Source: Flavobacterium yafengii
GTDB taxonomy: Bacteria; Bacteroidota; Bacteroidia; Flavobacteriales; Flavobacteriaceae
Reading direction: 5' to 3'
Assembly (NCBI RefSeq): GCF_030010375.1
Contig: NZ_JASCRY010000001.1
Span: 310,001 to 374,000 of the forward strand
Length of the DNA stretch: 64,000 nt
Part shown: piece by piece, positions 27,576 to 36,015 of the stretch
Layout: every line of letters starts with the position of its first letter
Position numbering within the stretch: the stretch's first letter is position 1
The notes under the pieces: generated by a model
The model's input: the letters and a program-made list of their open reading frames with translations, nothing else
Told to the model about the DNA's origin: nothing
Database searches by the model: none
Translations under genes and position numbers: made by a program

Positions 27576-27583
27576 TAAATTTG
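27576..27583 (+). promoter_or_regulatory. -7 box of the prs promoter
   Basis: TAAATTTG followed by CACC, with TTTC 18 bases upstream as a weak -33 element (27554-27557). It predicts a leader of about 115 bases before the prs ATG. Confidence 0.5.
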
Positions 27584-27703
27584 CACCTCGGTAAAACGAA
27601 ACACACTAACTAACTACACCCGAGGCAAATACAAACATAAGGCTTTATTGGAAATGAAAAAGCCGAACTGTATGGAGCGCAGCGGAATAAAAACAACAAA
27701 TTA

Positions 27704-28645
27704 ATGTCACACCTAGAACCAGAAGCTAAAATTTTTGCTTGTTCACAAAGTGTCTATCTTGCAGAAAAAATTGCTGAGAAATACGGAATTCCGTTAGGAA
27801 AAGTTACCATGTCTAAATATAGCGATGGTGAATTCCAACCTTCTTACGAAGAGTCTATCAGAGGATTACGGGTTTTTATTGTTTGCTCAACTTTTCCAAA
27901 TGCAGATAATTTGATGGAATTGTTATTAATGATTGACGCTGCAAAACGTGCTTCGGCAAGACATATAACAGCAGTAATTCCTTATTTTGGATGGGCAAGA
28001 CAAGATAGAAAAGACAAGCCAAGAGTTCCGATAGGAGCAAAATTGACAGCAAAACTATTAGAAAGTGCTGGTGCAACACGAGTAATGACTATGGATTTGC
28101 ATGCTGATCAAATTCAAGGATTCTTTGAAAAACCGGTGGATCATCTTTTTGCTTCAACTATCTTTTTACCTTATGTAGAAAGTTTAGGTTTAGACAATTT
28201 GACCATTGCATCACCTGATATGGGAGGTTCTAAAAGAGCATATGCCTATTCTAAATTTTTAAATTCAGATGTGGTTATCTGTTACAAACAGAGAAAAGCA
28301 GCCAATGTGATTGACACAATGGAATTAATTGGTGAGGTTAAAGGTAGAAATGTAATCTTAGTAGATGACATGATTGATACCGGAGGCACTTTGGCGAAAG
28401 CCGCAGATTTAATGATAGAAAAAGGAGCATTGAGCGTAAGAGCGATTTGTACCCACGCTATTTTATCTGGTGACGCATACGAAAAAATAGAAAAATCGCA
28501 ATTGAGCGAATTAATAGTTACCGATTCTATTCCTTTAAAGAAAGAATCAAATAAAATAAGAGTGTTGAGTTGTGCACCTCTTTTTGCTGAAGTTATGCAC
28601 ATGGTGCACCACAACAATTCCATTAGTGGAAAGTTTATAATGTAA
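27704..28645 (+). CDS. prs: Ribose-phosphate pyrophosphokinase
   Basis: Makes PRPP from ribose-5-phosphate and ATP, the precursor for nucleotides, His and Trp. The 313-residue protein has the class I motifs: the KYSDGEFQPSYEESIRG region, YFGWARQDRK, TMDLHADQIQGFF (metal and ATP site) and the PRPP-binding NVILVDDMIDTGGTL. Length is normal. rplY follows 98 bases later, an arrangement (prs-rplY-pth) that is common in bacteria. Confidence 0.97.
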   Translation: MSHLEPEAKIFACSQSVYLAEKIAEKYGIPLGKVTMSKYSDGEFQPSYEESIRGLRVFIVCSTFPNADNLMELLLMIDAAKRASARHITAVIPYFGWARQDRKDKPRVPIGAKLTAKLLESAGATRVMTMDLHADQIQGFFEKPVDHLFASTIFLPYVESLGLDNLTIASPDMGGSKRAYAYSKFLNSDVVICYKQRKAANVIDTMELIGEVKGRNVILVDDMIDTGGTLAKAADLMIEKGALSVRAICTHAILSGDAYEKIEKSQLSELIVTDSIPLKKESNKIRVLSCAPLFAEVMHMVHHNNSISGKFIM

Positions 28646-28743
28646 GACACAAGTCAAATGTCTCAACGTTATAAAGTCATGCCAATAGCCAAAAGCTAGA
28701 AGCCAAACAAGTAATATTATTTAATAACTATATTTTTTTTACA

Positions 28744-29355
28744 ATGAAATCGATTACAATTAAAGGATCAGAAAGAGAAAGCGTGGGCAAAGTAGCAACT
28801 AAAGCCTTACGTAATGCTGGATTGGTTCCTTGCGTATTATACGGAGGAAATCAGGCAGTTCATTTCTCAGCAGAAGTTATGGCTTTCAAAAACTTGGTTT
28901 ACACTCCAAACGCTCACACAGTTGAGATCGATCTTGGAAAAGGAAAATCATTTAACGCTATTTTACAAGATATCCAGGTTCACCCGGTGTCTGACAAGAT
29001 TTTACATATTGACTTCTTTCAAATCTTTGAAGATAAAGAAATCACTATGGAAGTTCCTGTAAAAATCGTTGGTAACTCTAAAGGAGTTATGGCTGGTGGA
29101 GATTTACGTTTGAACAACCGTAAGTTAAAAGTAAGAGCTTTACCTAAAAATCTTCCTGATTTTGTTGAAGCTGATATTACTCCACTTGACATGGGTAACA
29201 AATTATACGTTACTAAAGTGGCTTCTCCAAACTACAAAATCATGCACCCAGACAATACAGTTATTTGTCAAGTGAAGATTTCTCGTGCAGCTATGAAAGC
29301 AGCTCAAGAAGCAGCAAAAGCAGCAAAAGCTCCTGTAAAAGGAAAGAAAAAATAA
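28744..29355 (+). CDS. rplY: 50S ribosomal protein L25 (TL5/Ctc type)
   Basis: 5S rRNA-binding ribosomal protein. The 203-residue product has the N-terminal L25 domain ([28 protein letters not shown]), a C-terminal TL5 beta domain (about 95-180) and a lysine/alanine-rich tail ([18 protein letters not shown]). It is thus the long Ctc-like form, not the short E. coli L25. A strong terminator follows, so pth is likely transcribed separately. Confidence 0.95.
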   Translation: MKSITIKGSERESVGKVATKALRNAGLVPCVLYGGNQAVHFSAEVMAFKNLVYTPNAHTVEIDLGKGKSFNAILQDIQVHPVSDKILHIDFFQIFEDKEITMEVPVKIVGNSKGVMAGGDLRLNNRKLKVRALPKNLPDFVEADITPLDMGNKLYVTKVASPNYKIMHPDNTVICQVKISRAAMKAAQEAAKAAKAPVKGKKK

Positions 29356-29372
29356 TATTTTTTCAATCATTC

Positions 29373-29407
29373 AAAAAAGCGTCAGTTACACAACTGGCGC
29401 TTTTTTT
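29373..29407 (+). terminator. Rho-independent terminator after rplY
   Basis: The stem GCGTCAGTT / AACTGGCGC (one G-U pair) is flanked by A and T runs, 18 bases after the rplY stop. Confidence 0.88.
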
Positions 29408-29434
29408 ATGCGCATAACTTTTTTCAATTGTGCG

Positions 29435-29466
29435 GAGTTGCGAGGAACGTGGCAAAGCAATCTCAT
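29435..29466. repeat. TTGCGAGGAACG...AAGCAATCTC dispersed repeat
   Basis: The sequence TTGCGAGGAACG, a short insertion, then AAGCAATCTC resembles a short repeat I recall from many Bacteroidota intergenic regions, usually TTGCGAGGAACGAAGCAATC. The ends TTGC and GCAA are complementary. Only one copy is in the window. Confidence 0.5.
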
Positions 29467-29514
29467 ATCCTGATTTTTATTTTTAGAAGCACAGCTATCC
29501 GTTTTCAGAACAAC

Positions 29515-29597
29515 ACTCCTCCTGCTGTACGCTCTATCTTTTTTCATTCACCCTGACGGGTAAATAAAAAAAGGATGCTGCTTCCATCAGGGCTATC
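29515..29597 (-). ncRNA. Flavo-1-like structured dispersed element, copy 2
   Basis: On the minus strand this shares flanks with the element at 5921-6003 (AGCCCTGAT..., GCATCCTTTT at the 5' side; GATA.AGCG..., CAGCAGG at the 3' side). The centre differs in sequence but again forms a hairpin, ATTCACCC/GGGTAAAT around TGAC (29546-29565). It lies antisense to rplY and pth, between them. Confidence 0.5.
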
Positions 29598-29662
29598 CAG
29601 AAATATTTTCTTCCCAATAACGATTTTCCAGCAATCTAATAGTCCAATACTCTAATTAAGTT

Positions 29663-29670
29663 TATTTTTG
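29663..29670 (+). promoter_or_regulatory. -7 box of pth, four bases from the ATG
   Basis: TATTTTTG matches TAnnTTTG and is followed by only CAGC before the pth ATG at 29675. If used, the mRNA would be leaderless or nearly so. Confidence 0.45.
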
Positions 29671-29674
29671 CAGC

Positions 29675-30349
29675 ATGATAAAATGGATTTCAAATTTATT
29701 CTCATCAACAAAAACAGAAGACAACACGGATTGTATGAAACCAGAGGTTCATGAACACCAAAAAAACAATATAGAAAGCGTGAGTAATAAATTTTTAATA
29801 GTTGGACTCGGTAACATTGGTGCCGAATATGTAAACACAAGACACAACATCGGTTTTAAAATAGTCGATTTTTTGGCTCGCAAGGAAGGTGTTTCTTTTG
29901 AAACCGTAAAACTGGGTTCGCTTGCTGAATACAAATTCAAAGGAAGAACCTTCTTACTGCTCAAACCAAATACCTATATGAATTTGAGCGGAAAAGCAGT
30001 ACAATACTGGATGGATAAAGAAAACATCCCTTTAGAAAATATTTTGGTAATCACCGATGATTTGAATCTTTCGTTTGGAACCATCCGCATCAAACCAAAA
30101 GGAAGTGATGGCGGACACAACGGGCTAAAGAACATCAATCTGGCCCTAAATACACAAAACTATACTAGATTCCGTTTTGGTATCAGCGACGAATTCAAGA
30201 AAGGAAAACAAGTCGACTATGTTCTTGGAGACTGGGATGATGCTGAAAAAGCCGCGCTTCCGGAACGACTGGAACTGGCTTCTGAGATAATAAAATCATT
30301 TGGAACCGCTGGTTTAGAAAACACAATGACCACATTTAACGGGAAATAA
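29675..30349 (+). CDS. pth: Peptidyl-tRNA hydrolase
   Basis: Recycles tRNA from prematurely released peptidyl-tRNA. The 224-residue protein has a roughly 35-residue polar N-terminal extension ahead of the core FLIVGLGNIGAEYVNTRHNIGF, which holds the catalytic His. TDDLNLSFGTIRIKPKGSDGGHNGLKN holds the catalytic Asp and Asn. The extension starts at the only ATG close to a promoter box, so I keep it; an internal start would need a codon other than ATG near residue 38. Confidence 0.95.
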   Translation: MIKWISNLFSSTKTEDNTDCMKPEVHEHQKNNIESVSNKFLIVGLGNIGAEYVNTRHNIGFKIVDFLARKEGVSFETVKLGSLAEYKFKGRTFLLLKPNTYMNLSGKAVQYWMDKENIPLENILVITDDLNLSFGTIRIKPKGSDGGHNGLKNINLALNTQNYTRFRFGISDEFKKGKQVDYVLGDWDDAEKAALPERLELASEIIKSFGTAGLENTMTTFNGK

Positions 30350-30502
30350 AATCAATACTCCTCTGAGCGTTAATTAAATGGATTCTGAATTAATTTGTAT
30401 TAGACGATAATAATAATTAATTTTAATGCATCTTTATTAATTATCAGAAAAATTGGCATCTTATTTCAAAATTTTTTAGATAAAAACCAACAAGCCTATA
30501 AC

Positions 30503-32542
30503 ATGAAAAAAATTACTTTTATACTCCTACTTTCCCTTTTTTTTTCAGCCAATTATTCGTTTGCACAAGTAAACAATACTGCGGAGGTTATGCTTTTTGG
30601 CAAAAAAAAAATAATTAAACAAGGTTCTTTTATTCGCTGTGCAACTACAGAATACGAAGAATATTTAAAGTCCAAAAATCCAAATAGGCTGTCTACTTCC
30701 GAGTTTGAACAATGGATAGCCCCAAAAATTACAATTGAAAAAGAAAAAAGAAAAAATACCCCTAAAGGATTAAGACAAAACGCAGTCATAACAATTCCGG
30801 TTGTAGTTCACGTTATTCATAATGGAAATCTAATAGGTTCCGAGGAAAACATATTTGACCAACAAGTAATCTCGCAAATTCAAGTACTGAACGAAGATTT
30901 TAGAAAAAAATCAGGAACTCCTGGTTTTAACACCAATCCTGTTGGAGCCGATGTTGAAATTGAATTTGCCCTGGCAAAACAAGATCCATCCGGGATTTTA
31001 TCAAATGGAATAAACCGTGTAGACTTAGGACAAGAAAGCTGGTCAACTGATGAAATTGATGCCATTGTAAAACCTCAGACACAATGGAACCCTGAAAAAT
31101 ATCTTAACATTTGGGTAGTTAAATTCACGGGAAACAATCTTTTAGGATATGCACAATTTCCAAACGCATCCGGCTTACCGGGAATAAATGCAAATGAAGG
31201 TCCAGCTAACACTGATGGTGTAGTAATAGGTTATGCCTTTTTTGGTTCATCAAGCTACTTTCCAGGAGGAACATACGTAACCGATTATGACAAAGGGAGA
31301 ACAACCTCACACGAAGTAGGACATTGGCTCGGACTAAGACATATTTGGGGAGATGGAGGTTGTGACGTAGATGATTTTTGCGCGGACACTCCAAATGCAG
31401 GTCAAGAAAATCAAGGGTGTCCGGTAGGAGTTGATTCCTGCCCAACATCGCCAGGGTTTGACATGATTGAAAATTATATGGACTATACGAATGATGCCTG
31501 CATGAACATATTCACAGCAGACCAAAAAACTCGTATGATAACCGTTATGAACAATTCCACAAGAAGAGTTTCGTTAAAAACTTCTGATGCGCTTGTTCCA
31601 GGAGTCACTTTTACCAATGATGCCTCAACTATGATTGTAACTCTAAATATTAACTGCAGTAAAAATTTCTCGCCAGTCATAAAAATTACAAATAAAGGAA
31701 CCTCACCTTTAACACAAGCGTCTATACAATATGGCATTGATAATCAAAATTTACAAACTTATAACTGGACTGGCAATCTTGCCAATAATCAATCACAAGA
31801 CATTACTTTAAGCGGCTTAACTACAACCGTGGGGAGCCATAATTTTAGCTGTACTATAATCAGTTCAAATGGAACAACTGATCAAAACACTTCTAATAAT
31901 GGCAGTGCAATTAATTTTAACATTGAAAACAATTTAAACTATTCGTCTAATACCGTAAACTTCTCGCTTCAACTTGACCATTACGGCTCTGAAACCACAT
32001 GGAGACTTACAAACACTGCTGGAGTTATATTATATGAAGGCGGACCTTATACTGATACTCCGGTAGCTGGACCGCTGCCAGCACTAATAACCACCAGTTT
32101 TAATCTTGCTAGCAACGACTGTTACACTTTTTCAATATTTGACAGTCAAGACGATGGTATTTGTTGTAAATACGGAGCGGGATCTTATGTTTTAAATACT
32201 CCGACAGGTGACATTATTGCTTCAGGAGATGCTTTTGGAGGAGGTAAAATAACAAAATTTAGCATCAATGCACTATCAACTAATGAGGTTAAAAACTTAA
32301 ATTCGGTTTATCTCTATCCAAATCCTACGTCTAATATATTGAACATAGTTGTTGAAAATAAATTGGATTCTCCAGAAGCTTACACTATTATAAACAGTTT
32401 AGGTCAAATAATAAAATCGAAAAAAATCGAATCAGAAGAAGACCTCAGTGTAAATGTTTCTAATTTATCGCAAGGCATTTATTTTTTAAAATTATCGAAA
32501 AATCAATCCGAAACAAATACAATTCGGTTTATTAAAAAATAA
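30503..32542 (+). CDS. Secreted M43-type zinc metalloprotease with T9SS type A signal
   Basis: A 679-residue exported protease. Residues 1-22 form a signal peptide. A pappalysin-like catalytic domain follows, with the zinc motif HEVGHWLGLRH (270-280) and the Met-turn NYMDY (about 324-328). Beta-sandwich domains follow (about 370-600). The C-terminal 75 residues (VYLYPNPTSNILNIVVENK ... GIYFLKLSKNQSETNTIRFIKK) are a classic T9SS type A sorting domain. It should thus be secreted through the outer membrane or held at the surface. The substrate cannot be read from the sequence. A strong terminator follows. Confidence 0.92.
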   Translation: MKKITFILLLSLFFSANYSFAQVNNTAEVMLFGKKKIIKQGSFIRCATTEYEEYLKSKNPNRLSTSEFEQWIAPKITIEKEKRKNTPKGLRQNAVITIPVVVHVIHNGNLIGSEENIFDQQVISQIQVLNEDFRKKSGTPGFNTNPVGADVEIEFALAKQDPSGILSNGINRVDLGQESWSTDEIDAIVKPQTQWNPEKYLNIWVVKFTGNNLLGYAQFPNASGLPGINANEGPANTDGVVIGYAFFGSSSYFPGGTYVTDYDKGRTTSHEVGHWLGLRHIWGDGGCDVDDFCADTPNAGQENQGCPVGVDSCPTSPGFDMIENYMDYTNDACMNIFTADQKTRMITVMNNSTRRVSLKTSDALVPGVTFTNDASTMIVTLNINCSKNFSPVIKITNKGTSPLTQASIQYGIDNQNLQTYNWTGNLANNQSQDITLSGLTTTVGSHNFSCTIISSNGTTDQNTSNNGSAINFNIENNLNYSSNTVNFSLQLDHYGSETTWRLTNTAGVILYEGGPYTDTPVAGPLPALITTSFNLASNDCYTFSIFDSQDDGICCKYGAGSYVLNTPTGDIIASGDAFGGGKITKFSINALSTNEVKNLNSVYLYPNPTSNILNIVVENKLDSPEAYTIINSLGQIIKSKKIESEEDLSVNVSNLSQGIYFLKLSKNQSETNTIRFIKK

Positions 32543-32558
32543 AAAACATAAAATGAAC

Positions 32559-32592
32559 TAAAAAAGGATTGAAGTTTTCAATCCTTTTTTAG
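32559..32592 (+). terminator. Rho-independent terminator
   Basis: AAAAAAGGATTGAA and TTCAATCCTTTTTT form a perfect stem with a short loop, 17 bases after the protease stop. Confidence 0.9.
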
Positions 32593-32611
32593 TTATATCG
32601 ATTGGATACCT

Positions 32612-32619
32612 TAAATTTG
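32612..32619 (+). promoter_or_regulatory. -7 box of ribF
   Basis: TAAATTTG followed by CACTA. It lies 22 bases before the TTG at 32641 and overlaps codons of a longer alternative frame from 32602, which argues for the downstream start. Confidence 0.5.
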
Positions 32620-32640
32620 CACTATTATAAAACACTTGCT

Positions 32641-33570
32641 TTGAAGATTTTTCATTCTATAAACGATTTCAGCTCCACAAAAAAAACGATTCTAACCTTA
32701 GGCACTTTTGACGGAGTACATATTGGGCATAAAAAAATTCTAAAAAAAATAACCCAAAATACTGAAAATCACAAATACGAAAGTTTAGTTCTTACTTTTT
32801 TTCCGCATCCCAGAATGGTATTGCAGGAACATTCTGATATAAAACTACTCAATACGATAGACGAAAAAATAGATTTGCTCGAAAAGATTGGTATTGAAAA
32901 TCTTGTTATCCATCCTTTTGATGAAGCTTTTTCCAGACTAACTGCTGAAGAATTCGTAAGCACTATTTTAGTTAATCGATTTCATATCCAAAAAATAATT
33001 ATTGGTCATGATCATCGATTTGGAAGAAACCGAACGGCGAACATCGACGATCTTATCGCTTATGGAAAGGAGTATGGTTTTGAAGTAGAGCAAATATCAG
33101 TTCAGGAAATTAATGACATTTCTGTGAGTTCTACAAAAATCAGAAACGCTCTATTAGAAGGAGATATGGCTTTGGCCAATGATTATTTAGGATACGATTA
33201 CTTCCTAACCGGAATTATAATCAAAGGAAAACAACTAGGAAGAACCATCGGTTTTCCAACGGCTAACTTAAAAATTGAAGAAAACTACAAACTAATTCCG
33301 CAAAACGGAGTTTATATTGTAAAAAGCATAATTGATGAACAAACCATTTTTGGAATGATGAATATTGGATTCAATCCTACTGTTGACGGACAAAAACAAT
33401 CTATTGAAATTCATTATTTTGATTTTAATGCTGATTTATACAATCAAAAAATTAGTGTTTCAATACTGCAACGGATTCGTTCAGAACAAAAATTTGAATC
33501 TGTTGACCTCCTAAAAGAACAACTTGAGAAAGACAAAAAAACGGCACTCGCCTACTTGAATAAATTTTAA
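32641..33570 (+). CDS. ribF: Bifunctional riboflavin kinase / FAD synthetase
   Basis: Converts riboflavin to FMN and then FAD. The 309-residue protein has the nucleotidyltransferase domain with GTFDGVHIGHKKIL and SSTKIRNALLEGDM, and the C-terminal kinase domain with GRTIGFPTANL and GMMNIGFNPTVDG. I place the start at a TTG (32641), giving MKIFHSINDF, the usual flavobacterial N-terminus. The longer frame from 32602 would run through the predicted -7 box. Confidence 0.93.
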   Translation: MKIFHSINDFSSTKKTILTLGTFDGVHIGHKKILKKITQNTENHKYESLVLTFFPHPRMVLQEHSDIKLLNTIDEKIDLLEKIGIENLVIHPFDEAFSRLTAEEFVSTILVNRFHIQKIIIGHDHRFGRNRTANIDDLIAYGKEYGFEVEQISVQEINDISVSSTKIRNALLEGDMALANDYLGYDYFLTGIIIKGKQLGRTIGFPTANLKIEENYKLIPQNGVYIVKSIIDEQTIFGMMNIGFNPTVDGQKQSIEIHYFDFNADLYNQKISVSILQRIRSEQKFESVDLLKEQLEKDKKTALAYLNKF

Positions 33571-33621
33571 TTCTGAATCAAAATCTTTTGTATTTTTCTT
33601 AAAATATTGCTATTTTTTCTG

Positions 33622-33629
33622 TAAATTTG
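33622..33629 (+). promoter_or_regulatory. -7 box upstream of the first paralogous membrane gene
   Basis: TAAATTTG, 57 bases before the ATG at 33687. A weak TTTC lies 23 bases upstream as a possible -33 element. Confidence 0.4.
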
Positions 33630-33686
33630 ATTATAATATACTGTTTATCATAAAGGTGTAATTTTTTAAATTTTAAAACTGGCCAT

Positions 33687-34136
33687 ATGAAACTACCGAA
33701 AGAATTATTAAACGGATTTATTATTTTCATTGGAATTGGACTTTATTTCTTATTAATGGAGACTTTAGGTCTTGCCGATTTATATTATTTACGTCTGGTT
33801 AACGTGCTATTTGTATTTTATGGAACCCAAAAAACCTTAAAATCAAATTTTGCCGAAGGCAAAACTATCTTAGTTTCTAATGCTGTTTCAGCATTAATAA
33901 CATCACTCACAGGAATATTTTTAAGTATCATTGGACTGATAATTTACAGCTATTCAAAGGGAGGCGATGCTTATGTAAGCTCATTATCAAAAACCTTTTT
34001 ATTTGGAGGAGATCCATCCGTGATGACCTATTCAATTTCCTTATTATTTGAAGGAATCGTATCAGCCGTAATTGTTACATTCATGCTAATGCTGTATTGG
34101 GACACCCGTTACGCTTCAGACAAACACCAAAATTGA
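33687..34136 (+). CDS. Unknown four-helix membrane protein, paralogue 1
   Basis: A 149-residue protein that I do not recognise. It has hydrophobic segments at about residues 9-27, 33-48, 65-92 and 114-137, with polar loops between, so a small inner-membrane protein is likely. It is about two-thirds identical to the next gene (34362-34799), sharing the start MKLPKELLNG, FYG, SLTGxFLSI and FLFGGxPSV segments. No catalytic motif is visible. The tandem pair sits between ribF and bioB without evident functional link. Confidence 0.8.
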   Translation: MKLPKELLNGFIIFIGIGLYFLLMETLGLADLYYLRLVNVLFVFYGTQKTLKSNFAEGKTILVSNAVSALITSLTGIFLSIIGLIIYSYSKGGDAYVSSLSKTFLFGGDPSVMTYSISLLFEGIVSAVIVTFMLMLYWDTRYASDKHQN

Positions 34137-34361
34137 TTGAATATATTTTACTTTTAGACCTTTAAAGAAGAAATAATTCATATCTGTAATAAAGAATACA
34201 GAACAAATATTTCACTAAAAACACACCAAAAGTATTTATCGGAAAACGATAAATCAGGCAATTATACGGCAATAGATTTCAAAAAAGAATACTATTTTTC
34301 ACTTCATACCTCTATTCTGTTGCGTAATGAAGCTTGTTTTTTAATTTTAAAAACGAATCGT

Positions 34362-34799
34362 ATGAAACTACCAAAAGAGTTATTAAACGGGGGAATTATT
34401 TTTATTGGAATTGGCGCATATTTTTTACTCATGAATGCACTCGGTTATGCTGATTTATTTTATTTACGTCTTTTGAATGTATTTTTTATTTTTTATGGCG
34501 TAAACAGAACAATCGAAATGAACATCAATGAAGGCAAAAAAAACTTTGTTGACAATGCTATCTCGGCAATGATCACTTCACTGACAGGAGTATTTTTAAG
34601 CATTGTAGGATTAGCGGCTTACAGCTACATGAATGGAGGAGACGCCTATGTAAAAAACCTGCCTGAATCTTTCTTATTTGGTGGAAACCCATCCGTAAAT
34701 ACTTATTCCATCTGTTTACTTTTTGAAGGAATCGCTTCTTCAGTAATTGTTACCATGTTACTGATGTTATATTGGAACAACCGTCATATAACTGATTAA
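34362..34799 (+). CDS. Unknown four-helix membrane protein, paralogue 2
   Basis: 145 residues from the ATG at 34362 (MKLPKELLNGGIIF), chosen because the paralogue at 33687 starts with the same residues; a TTG at 34320 would add 14 residues without similarity. Same helix layout and the conserved TSLTGVFLSI and FLFGGNPSV segments. A 225-bp AT-rich gap with nothing recognisable lies between the two copies. Function unknown. Confidence 0.8.
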   Translation: MKLPKELLNGGIIFIGIGAYFLLMNALGYADLFYLRLLNVFFIFYGVNRTIEMNINEGKKNFVDNAISAMITSLTGVFLSIVGLAAYSYMNGGDAYVKNLPESFLFGGNPSVNTYSICLLFEGIASSVIVTMLLMLYWNNRHITD

Positions 34800-34812
34800 C
34801 TTAGCTATTGCG

Positions 34813-34843
34813 TTGCTTCTTTAGAACAATTTAACTACTTTTG
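34813..34843 (+). promoter_or_regulatory. Predicted promoter of bioB
   Basis: TTG (34813-34815), a 20-base spacer, then TACTTTTG (34836-34843). Both elements match the Bacteroidota consensus. The bioB ATG is 21 bases downstream. Confidence 0.65.
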
Positions 34844-34864
34844 GTGCATCAAAAAATCGCATCG

Positions 34865-35950
34865 ATGAGTATTACAAAACACAATTGGACGAAAGACGAA
34901 ATTATCGCAATATATAATAAACCTATGATGGATTTGCTTTTTGAAGCAGCTTCAATACATAGAGAACACCATGATCCAAACGTGGTACAGGTTTCAACAT
35001 TATTATCCATAAAAACGGGTGGATGTCCTGAGGATTGTGGCTATTGTCCACAAGCAGCAAGATATCATACTGAAATTGAAGGCAATGATTTAATGTCAGT
35101 TAGCCAAGTGAAAGCGCAAGCTTTACGTGCAAAATCAAGTGGATCCTCACGTGTATGCATGGGTGCTGCCTGGAGAAATGTAAAAGATGGACCTGAATTT
35201 GACCAAGTACTTGAAATGGTTCGTACAATAAACAAACTGGACATGGAAGTGTGTTGTACCCTTGGAATGATTACTGAAAATCAAGCACACCGATTGGCAG
35301 AAGCAGGTTTATATGCCTACAACCACAATTTAGACACTTCAGAAGAATATTATAAAGAAGTAATTTCAACACGCGGATTTGAAGACCGTTTGCAAACCAT
35401 AGAGAATGTTCGTAAAACAAATGTTACTGTTTGTAGCGGAGGAATAATTGGTATGGGTGAAAGCATCGAAGACAGAGCAGGAATGCTTGTAGCACTTTCT
35501 ACATTAAACCCACAACCAGAATCTGTGCCAATAAATGTGTTGGTAGCTGTTGAAGGAACCCCGATGGAAGAAGAAAAACCGGTAGAAATCTGGGAAATGA
35601 TTCGAATGGTTGCCACTACGAGAATCATCATGCCGGAAACTCAAGTGCGTTTATCAGCTGGAAGAATGAATATGAGCCGTGAAGGTCAAGCGATGTGTTT
35701 CTTTGCTGGTGCCAATTCTATTTTTGCAGGAGATAAATTGCTTACTACACCAAATCCTGATGTAAATGAAGACATGAAAATGTTTGAAATGTTAGGTTTA
35801 AATCCACAAAAACCATTTACAAAAGTTTCTCAGCCACAAACCGTTGAAGCCGAAGATTCTCAATTTGCACCATTAGGTGAAAAACCAAAATGGTCAAGAC
35901 CTGGACATACAATTGAAAGAAATCTTGAAGCATCAGGTAAAGAAAAATAA
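34865..35950 (+). CDS. bioB: Biotin synthase
   Basis: Radical SAM enzyme that inserts sulfur into dethiobiotin. I chose the ATG at 34865 (361 residues, MSITKHNWTKDEI); a TTG at 34841 overlaps the -7 box. The SAM cluster motif is GGCPEDCGYCPQ (C54, C58, C61). The [2Fe-2S] ligands are expected among CMGAAWR, VCCTLGM and TVCSGGI, and the Arg ligand is in VRLSAGRMNM. The protein is complete. It stands apart from the bioF-D-A genes by about 16 kb, so biotin genes are split here. Confidence 0.97.
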   Translation: MSITKHNWTKDEIIAIYNKPMMDLLFEAASIHREHHDPNVVQVSTLLSIKTGGCPEDCGYCPQAARYHTEIEGNDLMSVSQVKAQALRAKSSGSSRVCMGAAWRNVKDGPEFDQVLEMVRTINKLDMEVCCTLGMITENQAHRLAEAGLYAYNHNLDTSEEYYKEVISTRGFEDRLQTIENVRKTNVTVCSGGIIGMGESIEDRAGMLVALSTLNPQPESVPINVLVAVEGTPMEEEKPVEIWEMIRMVATTRIIMPETQVRLSAGRMNMSREGQAMCFFAGANSIFAGDKLLTTPNPDVNEDMKMFEMLGLNPQKPFTKVSQPQTVEAEDSQFAPLGEKPKWSRPGHTIERNLEASGKEK

Positions 35951-35973
35951 ACATCGATTCTAAATCAACATAC

Positions 35974-36004
35974 AAACCATCTGTTTTGAGCAGGTGGTTT
36001 TTTT
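35974..36004. terminator. Terminator between bioB and the convergent surface-protein gene
   Basis: AAACCATCTG / CAGGTGGTTT with a TTTTGAG loop and a T run. One G-U pair fits the plus strand. It lies between two convergent stop codons (35950 and 36016). Confidence 0.8.
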
Positions 36005-36015
36005 ATGCCTGTATT

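Larger units (their letters stand above)
29408..29674. other. Repeat-rich gap between rplY and pth
   Basis: No gene is seen. The gap holds two dispersed-repeat-like pieces, the TTGCGAGGAACG element at 29435-29466 and the Flavo-1-like element at 29515-29597, followed by the pth -7 box at 29663. Confidence 0.6.

Noticed and set aside
28646..28743. Possible leader peptide or riboswitch between prs and rplY
   Set aside because: Short gap with repeated GCCAA-like words but no stable fold or start/stop pair that I could support.
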